Assembly (NCBI RefSeq): GCF_937616625.2
Contig: NC_065571.1
Location: forward strand, 44,563,651 to 44,627,650
Length of the DNA stretch: 64,000 nucleotides
Source: Mercurialis annua
Taxonomy: Eukaryota > Streptophyta > Magnoliopsida > Malpighiales > Euphorbiaceae
Direction of reading: 5' to 3'
Shown here: piece by piece, positions 1 through 9,849 of the stretch
Layout of the letters: each line of letters starts with the position of its first letter
Numbering within the stretch: the first letter of the stretch is position 1
The notes under the pieces: model-generated
The model's input: only the letters and a program-made list of their open reading frames with translations
Database searches by the model: none
Told to the model about the DNA's origin: nothing
Translations under genes and position numbers: made by a program

Positions 1-255
1 AGTATAAAATAGCAATAACAAAGGTTATTAATTTAAAAATAGACTTGGATATCGTATGTTTCAAAAAGAGAAACTGTAGTCTGTATATTTGAGAATAAAA
101 TTGGCTTAACCAATATTATGTGTCATTTTCTCTAAATATTTTAATAGAAAAAATATATAATTTTTTATGATTTGTAACATTGCTTTTATTAAAAAAATTA
201 CTAAAACACTCTGTACCTTATTAAAATACACTAACTCATCTTTTGATTTTTATAA

Positions 256-1010
256 ATGCACTATGACACCCCTCTAAATATTGTACTGTTATACTTGTTC
301 GGTAATCTTTTCATTACCTCGGTTATAGGGTTAGATTTGATCCTTAAACTTATTTTTTGTCCATTTTCATTCAAAAATTATTTAAAATATTATAATTAAT
401 TAATTATAGCAGATTTTTTGAACCGGCTTGAAGAGTTCTTTATCTCTTCTCTTGGAAGGATCGATAATTTAATAAAAGTAATTAGAATATGGTGTAAAAT
501 TTTAATAAAATGTTATTTATTAATTTTATTGAAAATTTTAAAAATAACAAATAGCATTTCAAAGACTAATTTATTAAAATGTGATTGTAATAATGAACAT
601 GAGTATATTAGATAAATTTTAGATTTAGAATTCATCATATTTTAATGATTTCCATATAACAATAATAAATGATTCTTTCAAAATAAAAAAAAATAGTTTC
701 AACATCAATATAGTTAGTTAATTATAATTTATTTGTTGAAATGTTACATAATATTTTTATACTTTTTTTTATCAAATATATAAATATTTTTTAATTGAAA
801 TTTTAGAAAATATTTTATTTTTATTATCCAATTTAGTATCATTATTTTAAAAAATAAATATTGATTTAATTGTTTTTTAAATAAAATTTATAGTCTTCGG
901 ATGAAACTGAATAAAAAATAAGTTAAATGATCAAATCTAACCCTTTAACCGAGTTGACTAATGAAAAATAGATGGGTGTACTAGTAATACAATATATCTA
1001 AACATAAGGG
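256..1010. repeat. Degenerate inverted-repeat (foldback/MITE-like) element in AT-rich DNA
   Basis: The block around 320-370 (containing GGGTTAGATTTGATC) reappears reverse-complemented around 905-955 (GATCAAATCTAACCC), and the similarity continues outward to about 256 and 1010. That is the layout of an old terminal-inverted-repeat miniature element. I could not find a clean target duplication, so the ends are approximate. The interior (about 380-900) is A+T-rich without a credible gene; a 65-codon frame at 418-615 is composed of AT-rich filler and has no recognisable motif. Bases 1-255 show nothing I can name. Confidence 0.4.
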
Positions 1011-1013
1011 ATG

Positions 1014-3011
1014 GGCCAAACGCATATTTGGATTCCTGCACATGTCGTCTTTTTTAATTTGGACCCCTGCACTCATAAACATCCATAGTAAATCCCCGCA
1101 CTATCAAAAATGACCACAATAAGTCCCCCCGTCTAATTATGTTAGAGAATGAGTCACAAACGCTTTTCTCTAAGACTAGCGATATTTATACTATACAATT
1201 TTGCCAATTAGATCCTTACACTATTAATTATTTGCTAATTGAGTCCTTACACTATAAATTTAATTAAAAATCTTTAATTAAAAATTTATCAAATTATAAT
1301 TTTACTAATTAAATTAAATCAAAATATAATAAAAATATAAAAAACACTTTCATTTCACTCTTATTAAAAAATCCTACACTTTCATTGCTGCCTACTCTCA
1401 CCACTGCTTGATCTTCTCAGCCAATGCTTATCGTCTTCAGCTCTGTCTTCCGCCTACACCACTGCCAAACGTCTCAATCGCCGCAAGCAAATCAATCGTC
1501 CACAGCTTTGTCTGTCAGCTCTACCATCATCTCCAGCGTCGTTTGCCGGCTCCAACATCATCTTTATTGAAGTCTTCCTCCTTTACCATGTCATGTCGCA
1601 AAACAATAATGGCTCCGATAAATAACAGTGGCCGCACAACAGGAGCATCGGCGGGGGATGTATTAATTTTAGAAAAGTTAGGGTTATTGTTTTTTTTTTA
1701 TTTTAGGCATAAAAGTATTTTATATGTAAATAATAGATTTGAGTTCTTTTTTTTTATAATTAATAAGAATTGGTTTGTCTTTCTCGAAACTAATAAAAAT
1801 TAGGTTTTGAGAAAAAATTTAATATATTTAATATTTTTAAAAAAATTAAAAATTATATTTGAAAATATTTATTTTAATTGAATTAATTTTAAAAATTAAA
1901 ATAATTTAGATTTTAAATTAAATCTTAAAAAATTGTTAATAGTCGGAGACGATTTTAATATTAAAAATGCTAAATATTAAAAATAAAATAAAATAAAAAA
2001 TTATTAATATTATTTGATGACAGAAGAACCCAATTTGAATATTTTTTTAGTGTTGGGATTCAATTTTCCAAACAATTATAGTTCAGGGACTCAATGTGGA
2101 TGTTTTTTTAGTGTAGGGACTTGATAAATCACCAAAATGGATCCGAGCTTTATCAACCTGCACACCGCAAGCAGACAGAGGTCAGAAGAAACTCCAGTGG
2201 GGGTCACTGGACGTTCGCTCCGACGCTCAAGTAAGGTTTTGAGGTAGAGAAAGAAGAAGAAGAGAAAAGAGTATTCAGAGTTGAGAGGAAAAAGAAATTA
2301 CCTAGGGTTTGCCCTTAAACCCTATATTTATAGTTAGGGTTTAAGGACAAACCTGCCTTGCTGGCAGGCTGTGAGTCGCGTGGTCCCAGAATTCAGTTAT
2401 TCCTACGTGGAGGAATATCCCTGCGTGAGGCGCAGGTTGTTAGGTGCGTCAGAGGGAACATTCCTCACGTACCTGTCAGAAGATCTTCTGTGGTCCCAGG
2501 ATCCGGTACACGTGCGTGTACTCCCGGGCTGGACCTCGGAGCTCGGTCAGAGCCCGAAGCCCGGATTTCTTGGGGACCAAGTTTACATAGTTTTAGTTCT
2601 CGCACTTGAGAGTATCTCGAAGCTCGGGTTGTCTAATCCGAGCTTTTCACGTCTCTCGTCTGAGAGCTCGGACCAGGTCTGGAGCTCGGATTGTTCGGAC
2701 CTCGCTCATTTGTTCTTAGTTTCTGAGTTGGGTGTATCTCGAAGCTCGGACCGGATCTTCGATCCGACCTTATCAGAGGCAAATGTCTCGGATGATGTCC
2801 GAGTGTTCATCGATCCGGTGACCCCCCAGGTCGCGTAGTCTATGATTTATAAGGTGGTCGGAAGTTGATCTCGGGTTGGTGAAATGCTCGATTTAGCGAT
2901 GTTCGTTCTTGGCGAGGTTGTTTCGCCCCTACTGAATGTACTACGTTATTAGGACTCAACTTAAAAAAATAATAACAATGCAGGGACTCAATTACACATT
3001 TTGCATTTGTT
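1014..3011. mobile_element. Degenerate Mutator-like TIR element, large internal region
   Basis: The left end GGCCAAACGCATATTTGG is the same terminal sequence seen on the well-defined element at 28099-29599, followed by the same 'cctgcact/ccctacact' sub-terminal repeats. The right side carries GCAGGGACTCAA at about 2978 and a decayed TGCATTTGTTG terminus. The interior 1330-1680 holds a relatively GC-rich, serine/proline-coding stretch (open frame 1408-1803) that resembles captured gene sequence but matches no protein I know. No matching 9-bp flanks were found, so the right end is tentative. A probable LTR (2130-2957) sits inside. Confidence 0.42.
2130..2957 (-). mobile_element. Probable solo LTR or LTR fragment, minus orientation
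   Basis: This block is much richer in G+C than its flanks and interrupts the repeat around it. Read on the minus strand it has a promoter-like order: GC-rich upstream part (2940-2350), a TATA-like CTATAAATATAG near 2322-2333, then a pyrimidine-rich leader (TTCTTCTTCTTTCTC) and a terminal part with GACGTTCGC and CTGGAGTTTCTTC motifs typical of plant LTR U5 regions. Open frames at 2358-2609 and 2371-2838 overlap each other and look like LTR shadows. Exact ends and target duplication were not resolved. It lies 440 bp upstream of the EXO70B1 start codon. Confidence 0.4.
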
Positions 3012-3395
3012 GATTTTTAAAGTCGCTAAAGCAAAGGGCGGTTTTTGTAATTTATCCTTTAAAAAGAAAGGTAGAGAAGCTAAACAAAATACTTTGATAA
3101 AACAAAAGAGAAAAGGAAACAGGATGAATGACCTTTATCCACGTTCATCTATCTTCTCCACTCCCTTTCGGCTTCAACGTCTTCACTCTTTCTTTAATCC
3201 TTTCTTCAACTTCCAAACCGCGTTCTTCAAGGACCCTCTCGTCATTTCCACTTTACTCTCCTCCTCCATTGATTCTTTCTCCTCTTCACTTCTTAATTCT
3301 TTAAACAACTTGAGCTACCTGATCACGCACACCATCATCGTCATCACCTCATTATTCTATTGTTTTAATTCTTAATTATTCAAGAACGTACATAA
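3012..3395 (+). promoter_or_regulatory. EXO70B1 upstream region and pyrimidine-rich 5' leader
   Basis: Between the repeats and the EXO70B1 start codon there are under 400 bp of unique sequence. From 3139 to about 3300 it becomes strongly pyrimidine-rich (runs of CTTCTC, CTCCTCC), as is common for plant 5' untranslated leaders. A 124-codon frame (3001-3375) reads through this leader but is low-complexity Ser/Phe-rich and ends 20 bp before the real start. I see no clear TATA box close to the leader. Confidence 0.45.
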
Positions 3396-5300
3396 ATGGA
3401 GGAAAACGGCGAAGACAAGCTGATCGCAGTGGCCAGACACATCGCTCAACAACTCGGCAACAACGACTCCATGGCCGACGACATTTTCCAGATTTTCTCT
3501 AACTTCGACGGCCGGTTTTCTCGCGAGAAACTATCCTCCTCTACTAAACCAGGAGGAGGAGGAGACGATCATTTACGCGCCATCGCTTCGCTCGACCACA
3601 CTCTTCAGTCTTTAGAGCGTCAGATCTCTCAGTATGTGTCAGCTGATCACCCGATCTGGTCCGACTCCGCCGACTCCGCGGCTTTCCTCGACTCCATAGA
3701 CGAATTAATTTCCATTATCCGCGACTGGACTCCCATGGCCAACTCTGATAAAAACATCAGCGCGTGCTTGTCACGCGCCGAGGATTTTATGCAGCAGGCT
3801 ATGTTCCGTCTAGAGGAGGAGTTTAGGCTACTAATAGAACGCGGCTGTGAGTCTTTTGGGTTAACGCCGCTTAATAACGGCGAGTCAAGCATGTTCGACT
3901 CCGATGATGACGATGAGGAAGCGGTTAACGGTGATGCTCACGGTCACATTCCGGTGGCTCAACCGTTGGGTGATTATGATATTGTGATTGATGCGCTTCC
4001 TTCCGGTACGATTAACGATCTCCATGAGATAGCGAAGAGAATGGTGGCTGCTGGTTTTGGTAAAGCGTGTTCTCACGTGTACAGCAGCTCCAGGAGAGAG
4101 TTTCTAGAAGAAAGCATGTCGAGATTAGGGTTACAAAAATTGAGTATTGATGAAGTTCAGAAAATGCAATGGCAAGACCTTGAAGATGAGATTGATAAGT
4201 GGATTAAGGCATCCAATGTTGCTCTCCATATCTTATTCCCCAGCGAGCGTAGGCTGTGCGATCGCGTTTTTTTCGGATTCTCATCGGCTGCTGACCTGTC
4301 GTTTATGGAGGTTTGTCGAGGATCAACTATTCAGATTCTTAATTTTGCTGATGCTGTTGCTATTGGAAGCAGGTCGCCTGAGCGGTTGTTTAAGATTCTC
4401 GATTTGTTCGAGACTTTTAGAGAGTTAATGCCCGAGTTTGAGGCTAACTTCTCTGACCAGTATTGCATTCTTCTTAGAAATGACGCTGTTGCTATATGGA
4501 AGAGGTTAGGTGAATCTATTAGAGGAATATTTATGGAGCTGGAGAATTTGATTAGGCGGGATCCGGCTAAATCTCCAATTCCTCGTGGTGGACTACACCC
4601 AATTACACGTTATGTGATGAACTATGTGCGCGCTGCTTGTCGATCAAGAGAGACGCTAGAACTAGTTTTTGAGGAGGGAGGGAATGTTGTTCCGTTGAAA
4701 GATTCGACTTCCTCGTCATTGTCTGTTCAAATGGCGTGGATTATGGAGTTATTGGAGAGTAATTTGGAGATGAAGTCGAAGATTTACGGGGATCCTGCTT
4801 TGTGCTCTGTTTTTATGATGAATAACGAGAGGTACATTGTTCAGAAGGTTAAGGATAGTGAGTTGGGTTCTCTTCTCGGAGAGGATTGGATTAGGAAACA
4901 CACAGCCAAGATCAAGCAATATCATATGAGTTACCAGCGGAGTTCATGGAATAAGGTTTTGGGAGTGTTGAAATTAGATATTAGCCCTACAGCTTCTAAT
5001 TTTGCTGGGAAGCCCTTGTCTATGAGAGAAAAGATTAAGTTATTCAATTCCCAGTTTGAGGATATTTTTAGAACTCAATCACAATGGATCATATTCGATG
5101 AGCAGTTAAAAAAGGAGTTGAGGGTCTCTTTGGCCAACCTTTTGGTTCCGGCATATCAAAACTTCATTAGAAGGTTCCAGAATTCTCCTGAAGTCGGGAA
5201 GCATGCCGATAAGTATATCAAGTATGGCGTGGAGGACATTGAAATGCAGATTAACGAGTTGTTCCAAGGAGGCAGTGGATCATCTGGCAGCAGAAAGTAA
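3396..5300 (+). CDS. EXO70B1: Exocyst complex component EXO70B1-like
   Basis: A single uninterrupted 634-residue reading frame encodes an EXO70 subunit, the exocyst component that binds membrane phosphoinositides and helps tether secretory vesicles; plant EXO70B1 also acts in autophagy-linked transport to the vacuole and in immunity. The N-terminus (MEENGEDKLIAVARHIAQ), the NDSMADDIFQIFSNFDGRFSR block at about 23-45 and the ADHPIWSDSADSAAFLDS segment near 82-100 are characteristic of the EXO70B1 group, known to be intronless and about 620-630 residues long. The helical EXO70 core follows from about residue 240 to 620, with landmarks FSSAADLSFMEVC, NERYIVQKVKDSELG and PAYQNFIRRF. Residues 168-176 form an acidic run (DSDDDDEEA). 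The ATG at 3396 gives the full conserved N-terminus. No frameshift or missing block is seen. Orthology to B1 rather than B2 rests on recall, not on a tree. Confidence 0.95.
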   Translation: MEENGEDKLIAVARHIAQQLGNNDSMADDIFQIFSNFDGRFSREKLSSSTKPGGGGDDHLRAIASLDHTLQSLERQISQYVSADHPIWSDSADSAAFLDSIDELISIIRDWTPMANSDKNISACLSRAEDFMQQAMFRLEEEFRLLIERGCESFGLTPLNNGESSMFDSDDDDEEAVNGDAHGHIPVAQPLGDYDIVIDALPSGTINDLHEIAKRMVAAGFGKACSHVYSSSRREFLEESMSRLGLQKLSIDEVQKMQWQDLEDEIDKWIKASNVALHILFPSERRLCDRVFFGFSSAADLSFMEVCRGSTIQILNFADAVAIGSRSPERLFKILDLFETFRELMPEFEANFSDQYCILLRNDAVAIWKRLGESIRGIFMELENLIRRDPAKSPIPRGGLHPITRYVMNYVRAACRSRETLELVFEEGGNVVPLKDSTSSSLSVQMAWIMELLESNLEMKSKIYGDPALCSVFMMNNERYIVQKVKDSELGSLLGEDWIRKHTAKIKQYHMSYQRSSWNKVLGVLKLDISPTASNFAGKPLSMREKIKLFNSQFEDIFRTQSQWIIFDEQLKKELRVSLANLLVPAYQNFIRRFQNSPEVGKHADKYIKYGVEDIEMQINELFQGGSGSSGSRK

Positions 5301-6734
5301 AGGTAATTTCATTACCGTTATCATCTTTTAGGTGTGACAACTTGATAATTCTGGTCCTTAACTAGATGTTTGAATGTGTATTGCATTTCTCATGTTGATT
5401 AATGTAATTACTTATAGGTAATCAGAATGTATCCTATTAATGAGCCGAGATAGATTTTTCTTCTCTGATATTTAAGTAGTAATTGATTACTCAAAGGGAT
5501 CAACCATATGTTTGTTTCCTTGATCTCTGTTTGATATGCACCTGTAAAAAATCGTGTGTCATAGAAAGTTGAATTTTGTAGTAAATGTAACAAATCTAAA
5601 TTGTAGACATTTGGCTTTCCTTTACCTTACCAATGCCTCTATCTTGAATTCATGGAAATATTGCTTTAAAATTCTAGTGCTGTAGCCATTACTGTTGAAT
5701 ATCTTGCTTGCTATTGATGATTGATTTTAGGGATATAAGAGACTGGAAACACAAATTTAGATTTATAGATACTAACATATAAGAGTTGTATGCTGCTATA
5801 AGCTATTTGACCAATATGTACACTTGTCCATCACATTACTCTCTGTTTGATATGTGACAATGGAGAAAACTAGGGTTGCATACTCTCCAACTCATGAAGT
5901 GTTTTCAGTGTCTTAGTTTCCTAGCTAGTTTTATATCCTCTACTATTACTTCTTATTTTACAACACCCTTGTGTCTTATTTTGTTAGTTAGTAGTCCTTG
6001 TACTAATAATGTTCTCTAGTTTAGGTCATTAAATGGACTGAATTATAGCTAACATCAGTATATGCTTTGATGAGAAAAATCTTACATGTCATATATTTTC
6101 CTATATACACCTTTTTATGCACAAATTCTAGATGCAATCTCTTTACCTTCTCTTTTTTTCCCATCATTTATACCGATTTGAGTGTGAGAGTGAACCTCTG
6201 AAATCTGTTTTCGGGTTCATATAACGTTTCTCATTATTTTAGAGTTAAATCCAGCTTCAAAATTTCATCTTCCATGAATTCTGACTCTAACAATACTTTT
6301 AATTTAGTCAGAATACTCTTCCAAAAAAAATCATTTTTACTTCAAAATAATATATTTTTGCATTCTATTTTCTTTTTTCATTTACCAGTTGGGTGTGTTG
6401 TATGACGACAAAGAATTCAGACTTAAACACCCTGATGCACAAATGAATCAACTCTATAACACTTGCATTGGATACTTAATGTCAAACAAAGTTTAGTTTC
6501 TTTTATTTTGTTATCAAGAAATTGGCCCTGGTAACTGATGTAGGGGTGTCTAGAAATAAACTAAACGGAACAATCAAATAAAACTAACAAATTTAGTTCA
6601 TTCTAAAAACCAGATCAGCGGATCAATTCAATTTAGTTTGTACTAACTTAAATTGCTTTAAATTTGATTTGATCTGGATTTAATAATTAAAAGTTCAATT
6701 TAATTAAGTTTGTTGCGGTTTGAAAATGCATACG
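5301..6734. other. EXO70B1 3' region and intergenic DNA between convergent genes
   Basis: The first few hundred bases after the EXO70B1 stop codon probably include its 3' untranslated region. EXO70B1 (+) and the BAHD gene (-) converge here. The remainder is T/A-rich without long frames (the longest, 5408-5593 on the minus strand, has no recognisable features). I see no transposon ends; 6540-6720 contains short repetitive 'aatttagtt' type sequence only. Confidence 0.5.
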
Positions 6735-8021
6735 CTAGAATGAAGCATACAAGCATATATCAGGGTGATGTTCAAATTTTGGCATCTCTTCCTTGGGCAA
6801 TCCAATCCAACATTCCATTCCCTCACCATCCTTTGTATCCAGCAGAAAAGCACTCGTATTAATCAAGGCAGTGGTTACCCAAATTGGCTTTCCCCACCCG
6901 AAATCAGCTTCATAGAAAGGAAATTTACACCAACTACTTATAGAAAATTGTTTCAACCACCCAGGACTATCTGAATCCCTGTCGGCTAAAGCTTGGACAT
7001 GTTCTAGGTATCCACCACCTCCATGGATCTTCTTGATATACTCATCATCGATCATTCTTATCGACTCGTGAATCTTTCCTGCTAAACTATTATAATCTGT
7101 CCTCCAATTACTATCCACAGCAAATGTCATTTGATTGATGTTTCCTATACAATTACTTGGTAATGGAGGACTCACTCGTTTTCGCAAATCTACTACAATT
7201 GCTGCTATGTATGCTTTTCCAGTTGCAGCCATAACCGCTTTCCAAATTAGTGCACCAACAGCCTCGACTCGCGTTGGATGCTTGAAGCTCGGTCCTACTT
7301 TGCCTACTTCATCTCTCAAAGTAGCTATCTTAGAGCCATCAAATACAAACTGTTTCATCGAAATATTGTTCCTTCTTTTGTCAGTCATGAAGTTACGCCA
7401 CAAGAAGCTTTGTATTTCCCGTGGAGGGAAAAGCGAGGTGCAATCCAAAACGATGTCGTTTAAGTTACCATTACCACCATCACCATTAGTATATTTATTA
7501 GCAATTGCAGCCCAGTTGGTAATAAAGGAAGCCGCAGACATTGCATCACCGATCACATGCCAAACACAGATACTGATCGCTATCCCACCGAATGCAAAGT
7601 AACTCACTTGGGCTTTAAGCATTTCCTGAGAGCTAATATCAGGTAACATATCATAAGGGCTACATGGAAGTAACTTTTCAAGGTGATGAATGTTTGATTC
7701 CTGGATTACCATGGACATTTCACCGGATAATACGTTGACTTCGGTGTATGAAGCGCCACTGTCGTTACAGTCGATACTAAAATAATCGTCGTTGATTCGT
7801 CCTGCCAGAGGATAATAATCTGTTAATGTTTTTGAGAAAGATTGTTTCAGGTGTTTGCTGAAATTCAGATTAGTGTCTGAATGAGAAGAGTAGAAGAGAA
7901 TTACGGGAACATAAACAGGAGGAGCAATCTGATGAAGGAGTGAGAGGCTGTAGATTTTGAGGTGTTGTGGTGTTGGTGATGAGGGTTTGATTATTTCTTT
8001 TGAAATAATTTGGATTTCCAT
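6735..8021 (-). CDS. BAHD-family acyltransferase, vinorine-synthase-like
   Basis: An intact 428-residue frame encodes a BAHD acyl-CoA-dependent acyltransferase, a cytosolic enzyme class that transfers acetyl or other acyl groups from CoA to hydroxyls or amines of specialised metabolites. The catalytic HxxxD motif is present as HVIGD at residues 155-159 and the structural DFGWG motif at 373-377; PLAGR lies at 71-75. The length is normal (about 420-460). The N-terminal start (MEIQIISKEIIKPSSPTP) and overall character resemble the clade containing vinorine synthase, deacetylvindoline acetyltransferase and similar alkaloid or alcohol acetyltransferases; the exact substrate cannot be read from sequence. 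The gene has no introns, as is frequent in this clade. A TATA-like box lies 62 bp upstream of the ATG. No breaks are seen. Confidence 0.93.
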   Translation of the reverse strand: MEIQIISKEIIKPSSPTPQHLKIYSLSLLHQIAPPVYVPVILFYSSHSDTNLNFSKHLKQSFSKTLTDYYPLAGRINDDYFSIDCNDSGASYTEVNVLSGEMSMVIQESNIHHLEKLLPCSPYDMLPDISSQEMLKAQVSYFAFGGIAISICVWHVIGDAMSAASFITNWAAIANKYTNGDGGNGNLNDIVLDCTSLFPPREIQSFLWRNFMTDKRRNNISMKQFVFDGSKIATLRDEVGKVGPSFKHPTRVEAVGALIWKAVMAATGKAYIAAIVVDLRKRVSPPLPSNCIGNINQMTFAVDSNWRTDYNSLAGKIHESIRMIDDEYIKKIHGGGGYLEHVQALADRDSDSPGWLKQFSISSWCKFPFYEADFGWGKPIWVTTALINTSAFLLDTKDGEGMECWIGLPKEEMPKFEHHPDICLYASF

Positions 8022-8082
8022 ATCAGCTTGATTTTGAATAGAATTGTGTAATTCGAGTCAAGTGATACTCTAAATGTAAGGT

Positions 8083-8090
8083 CTTTATAG
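8083..8090 (-). promoter_or_regulatory. TATA box of the BAHD gene
   Basis: On the minus strand CTATAAAG lies about 62-70 bp upstream of the BAHD start codon, a plausible core-promoter distance with a short leader. Position and sequence only; no transcript evidence. Confidence 0.5.
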
Positions 8091-8409
8091 AATGAGGAAC
8101 ACTGAAGTTCTCTCTCTTTTAAGAGAATCAGACTTGATTTTGTACTATATCAAGTTGGATTTCCTTCTACTTTTTTTTGGGTGTTTTAGCAGATATATAA
8201 TAATTAAAAACTGTCAAATGAATCTGATTTTACAATTTCTTTCTTTTAAGAGGAATTTACACAAAATTCTCCATTTTTAAATTTATTTGCACTCAATACT
8301 TTACTTTTAAAAATTTATTTTTTTATTATTTTAATTGTACTCAATCAAATATAAATTTTTAGCATATGTACTTTCTCTTTTTAAGCACATGCACTACTTA
8401 TTTTCTCTA

Positions 8410-9556
8410 GGCTAATCCCCTGAAAAGACCCCACCTTTTAGCCCCAATTCAACTGCACCTTCACGTTGCAAAACTATCAATTTTACTCAAATTATGATCT
8501 TTTGGTTTCAATTGCACCCCAAGCATCAAATTGATCCTTTTCGCTTAAAAAATATCCAAATCAATACTTTATATTTTAAAGTATATTCAAAATAGTGCTT
8601 AATGTTGTATTTAAAACAAAAAACTTTTCTTTCAAAAAAATTATTATTTAATAATATTTGTTATTTAATATAAATAAACATTATTAATAAAATTAAATTT
8701 ATCAATTTTTTAATATACCGTTTTTTCCGGACATTTTTTTTCAATTTTTTCTTAATTTTTTTCCCGGCTCCTCTTCACCGCCCCACTGCCCGATAAAATA
8801 TATTTTTTCCGCAAAACACTTCGAAGAACACATGTCTTGTTCTTCAAGAAGAACAGATACTGTTCCTCATCAAGAAAAAGAATAGGAACTGTTCTTCAAG
8901 AAGAACAACCGGCGACTTGTTCTTCATGAAGAACAGGCCCGAATCTGTTCTTCCTTGAAGAACATATTTGTTTTGTTCTTAAAGACAGAACAAATCAGAT
9001 CTGTTCTTCGAAGAAAGAACGGACAAGTTGTTCCTTCGAAGATCAAAACCGATATTTTTCTGATGGCGTGGCCTCCGAGAACAGTGGGTGTGATGAGTTT
9101 TTTCAAAAAAAAAAATAGAAATTTTTTAAAAAAGTAAAATAATTGAAATCTGTTTGTGTTTCTTGTGACGAACACGACATGGGCTCGTCTCGAGGAAGAC
9201 GGAGGAATTTTAATTATTTTTATTTTAAAAATAAAATAAAAATTAATTTAATATTTAAAAATTATTTTTTTTAAATTATTTAATGATATATTTAATTGAT
9301 TTATATTTTATAAAAAAATTGTAAAATTTAAGAGAAGATGGTTTTTTTGTTTTAATTATAACCTTGAGGATTATTTGGAATATTTATTAAAATTTAAAGT
9401 ATTGAAAAAAGGTCAATTTGATGCTTAAGGGTGTAATTGAAACCAAAAGGTGTGGATTTTAATTTTTGAAGGTGCAATAGATACTGAAAGGTCGTAATTT
9501 GGATAAAATTGGTAGTTTTGCAACTGAAAGGTGGGTTTTTTTTAAGAGGATTAGTC
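8410..9556. mobile_element. Non-autonomous Mutator-like TIR element with internal palindrome array
   Basis: The ends are inverted repeats: the left begins GGCTAATCCCCTGAAAAGAC and the right, reverse-complemented, begins GACTAATCCTCTTAAAAA; similarity continues inward about 150 bp (shared TTGCAAAACTA, TTTTGGTTTCAATT). The element is flanked by a perfect 9-bp direct repeat TTTTCTCTA at 8401-8409 and 9557-9565, the target duplication size of Mutator-like elements. It is 1147 bp long and encodes no transposase. Its centre holds palindromes described separately (8839-9043). It is itself inserted in the head of a larger inverted-repeat structure. Confidence 0.9.
8839..9043. repeat. Array of palindromes GTTCTTC-AAGAAGAAC type
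   Basis: Seven palindromic or near-palindromic units are spaced roughly 28-52 bp apart: 8839-8854 and 8891-8906 (GTTCTTCAAGAAGAAC), 8919-8934 (GTTCTTCATGAAGAAC), 8947-8963, 8975-8991, 9003-9020 and about 9029-9043. Partly related sequences also occur at 8818-8829 and 8862-8873. Spacers differ in sequence. Each perfect unit contains TTCnnGAA, the core arrangement bound by plant heat-shock factors, though this may be incidental. Confidence 0.85.
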
Positions 9557-9849
9557 TTTTCTCTACTTATTTTCTCATTCTTTTCTCTCTCCTCTTTCTC
9601 TTTAGGATAATAAGCAAAATATTTAAAAAGTAAAAATATTATCATTTTTTAATTATAATTTTCCAGCTTAGTTTTCATACTCCAGTGTGTTTACACTTTA
9701 TTTTTTTACTATCTTTTATTTTTATACTTTGCCATTTTTGGATTTATACTTTTTCTTCCAAACAAAATAACTAACAATGAAACATGTAAATTTATAATTT
9801 TCAGTTCATAACAATTAAATCTAATTGATCATCACTTTTTAAAAATTTA

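Noticed and set aside
2371..2838. 155-codon frame in GC-rich DNA upstream of EXO70B1
   Set aside because: Two overlapping frames on the same strand without known domain; the block looks like an LTR on the other strand.
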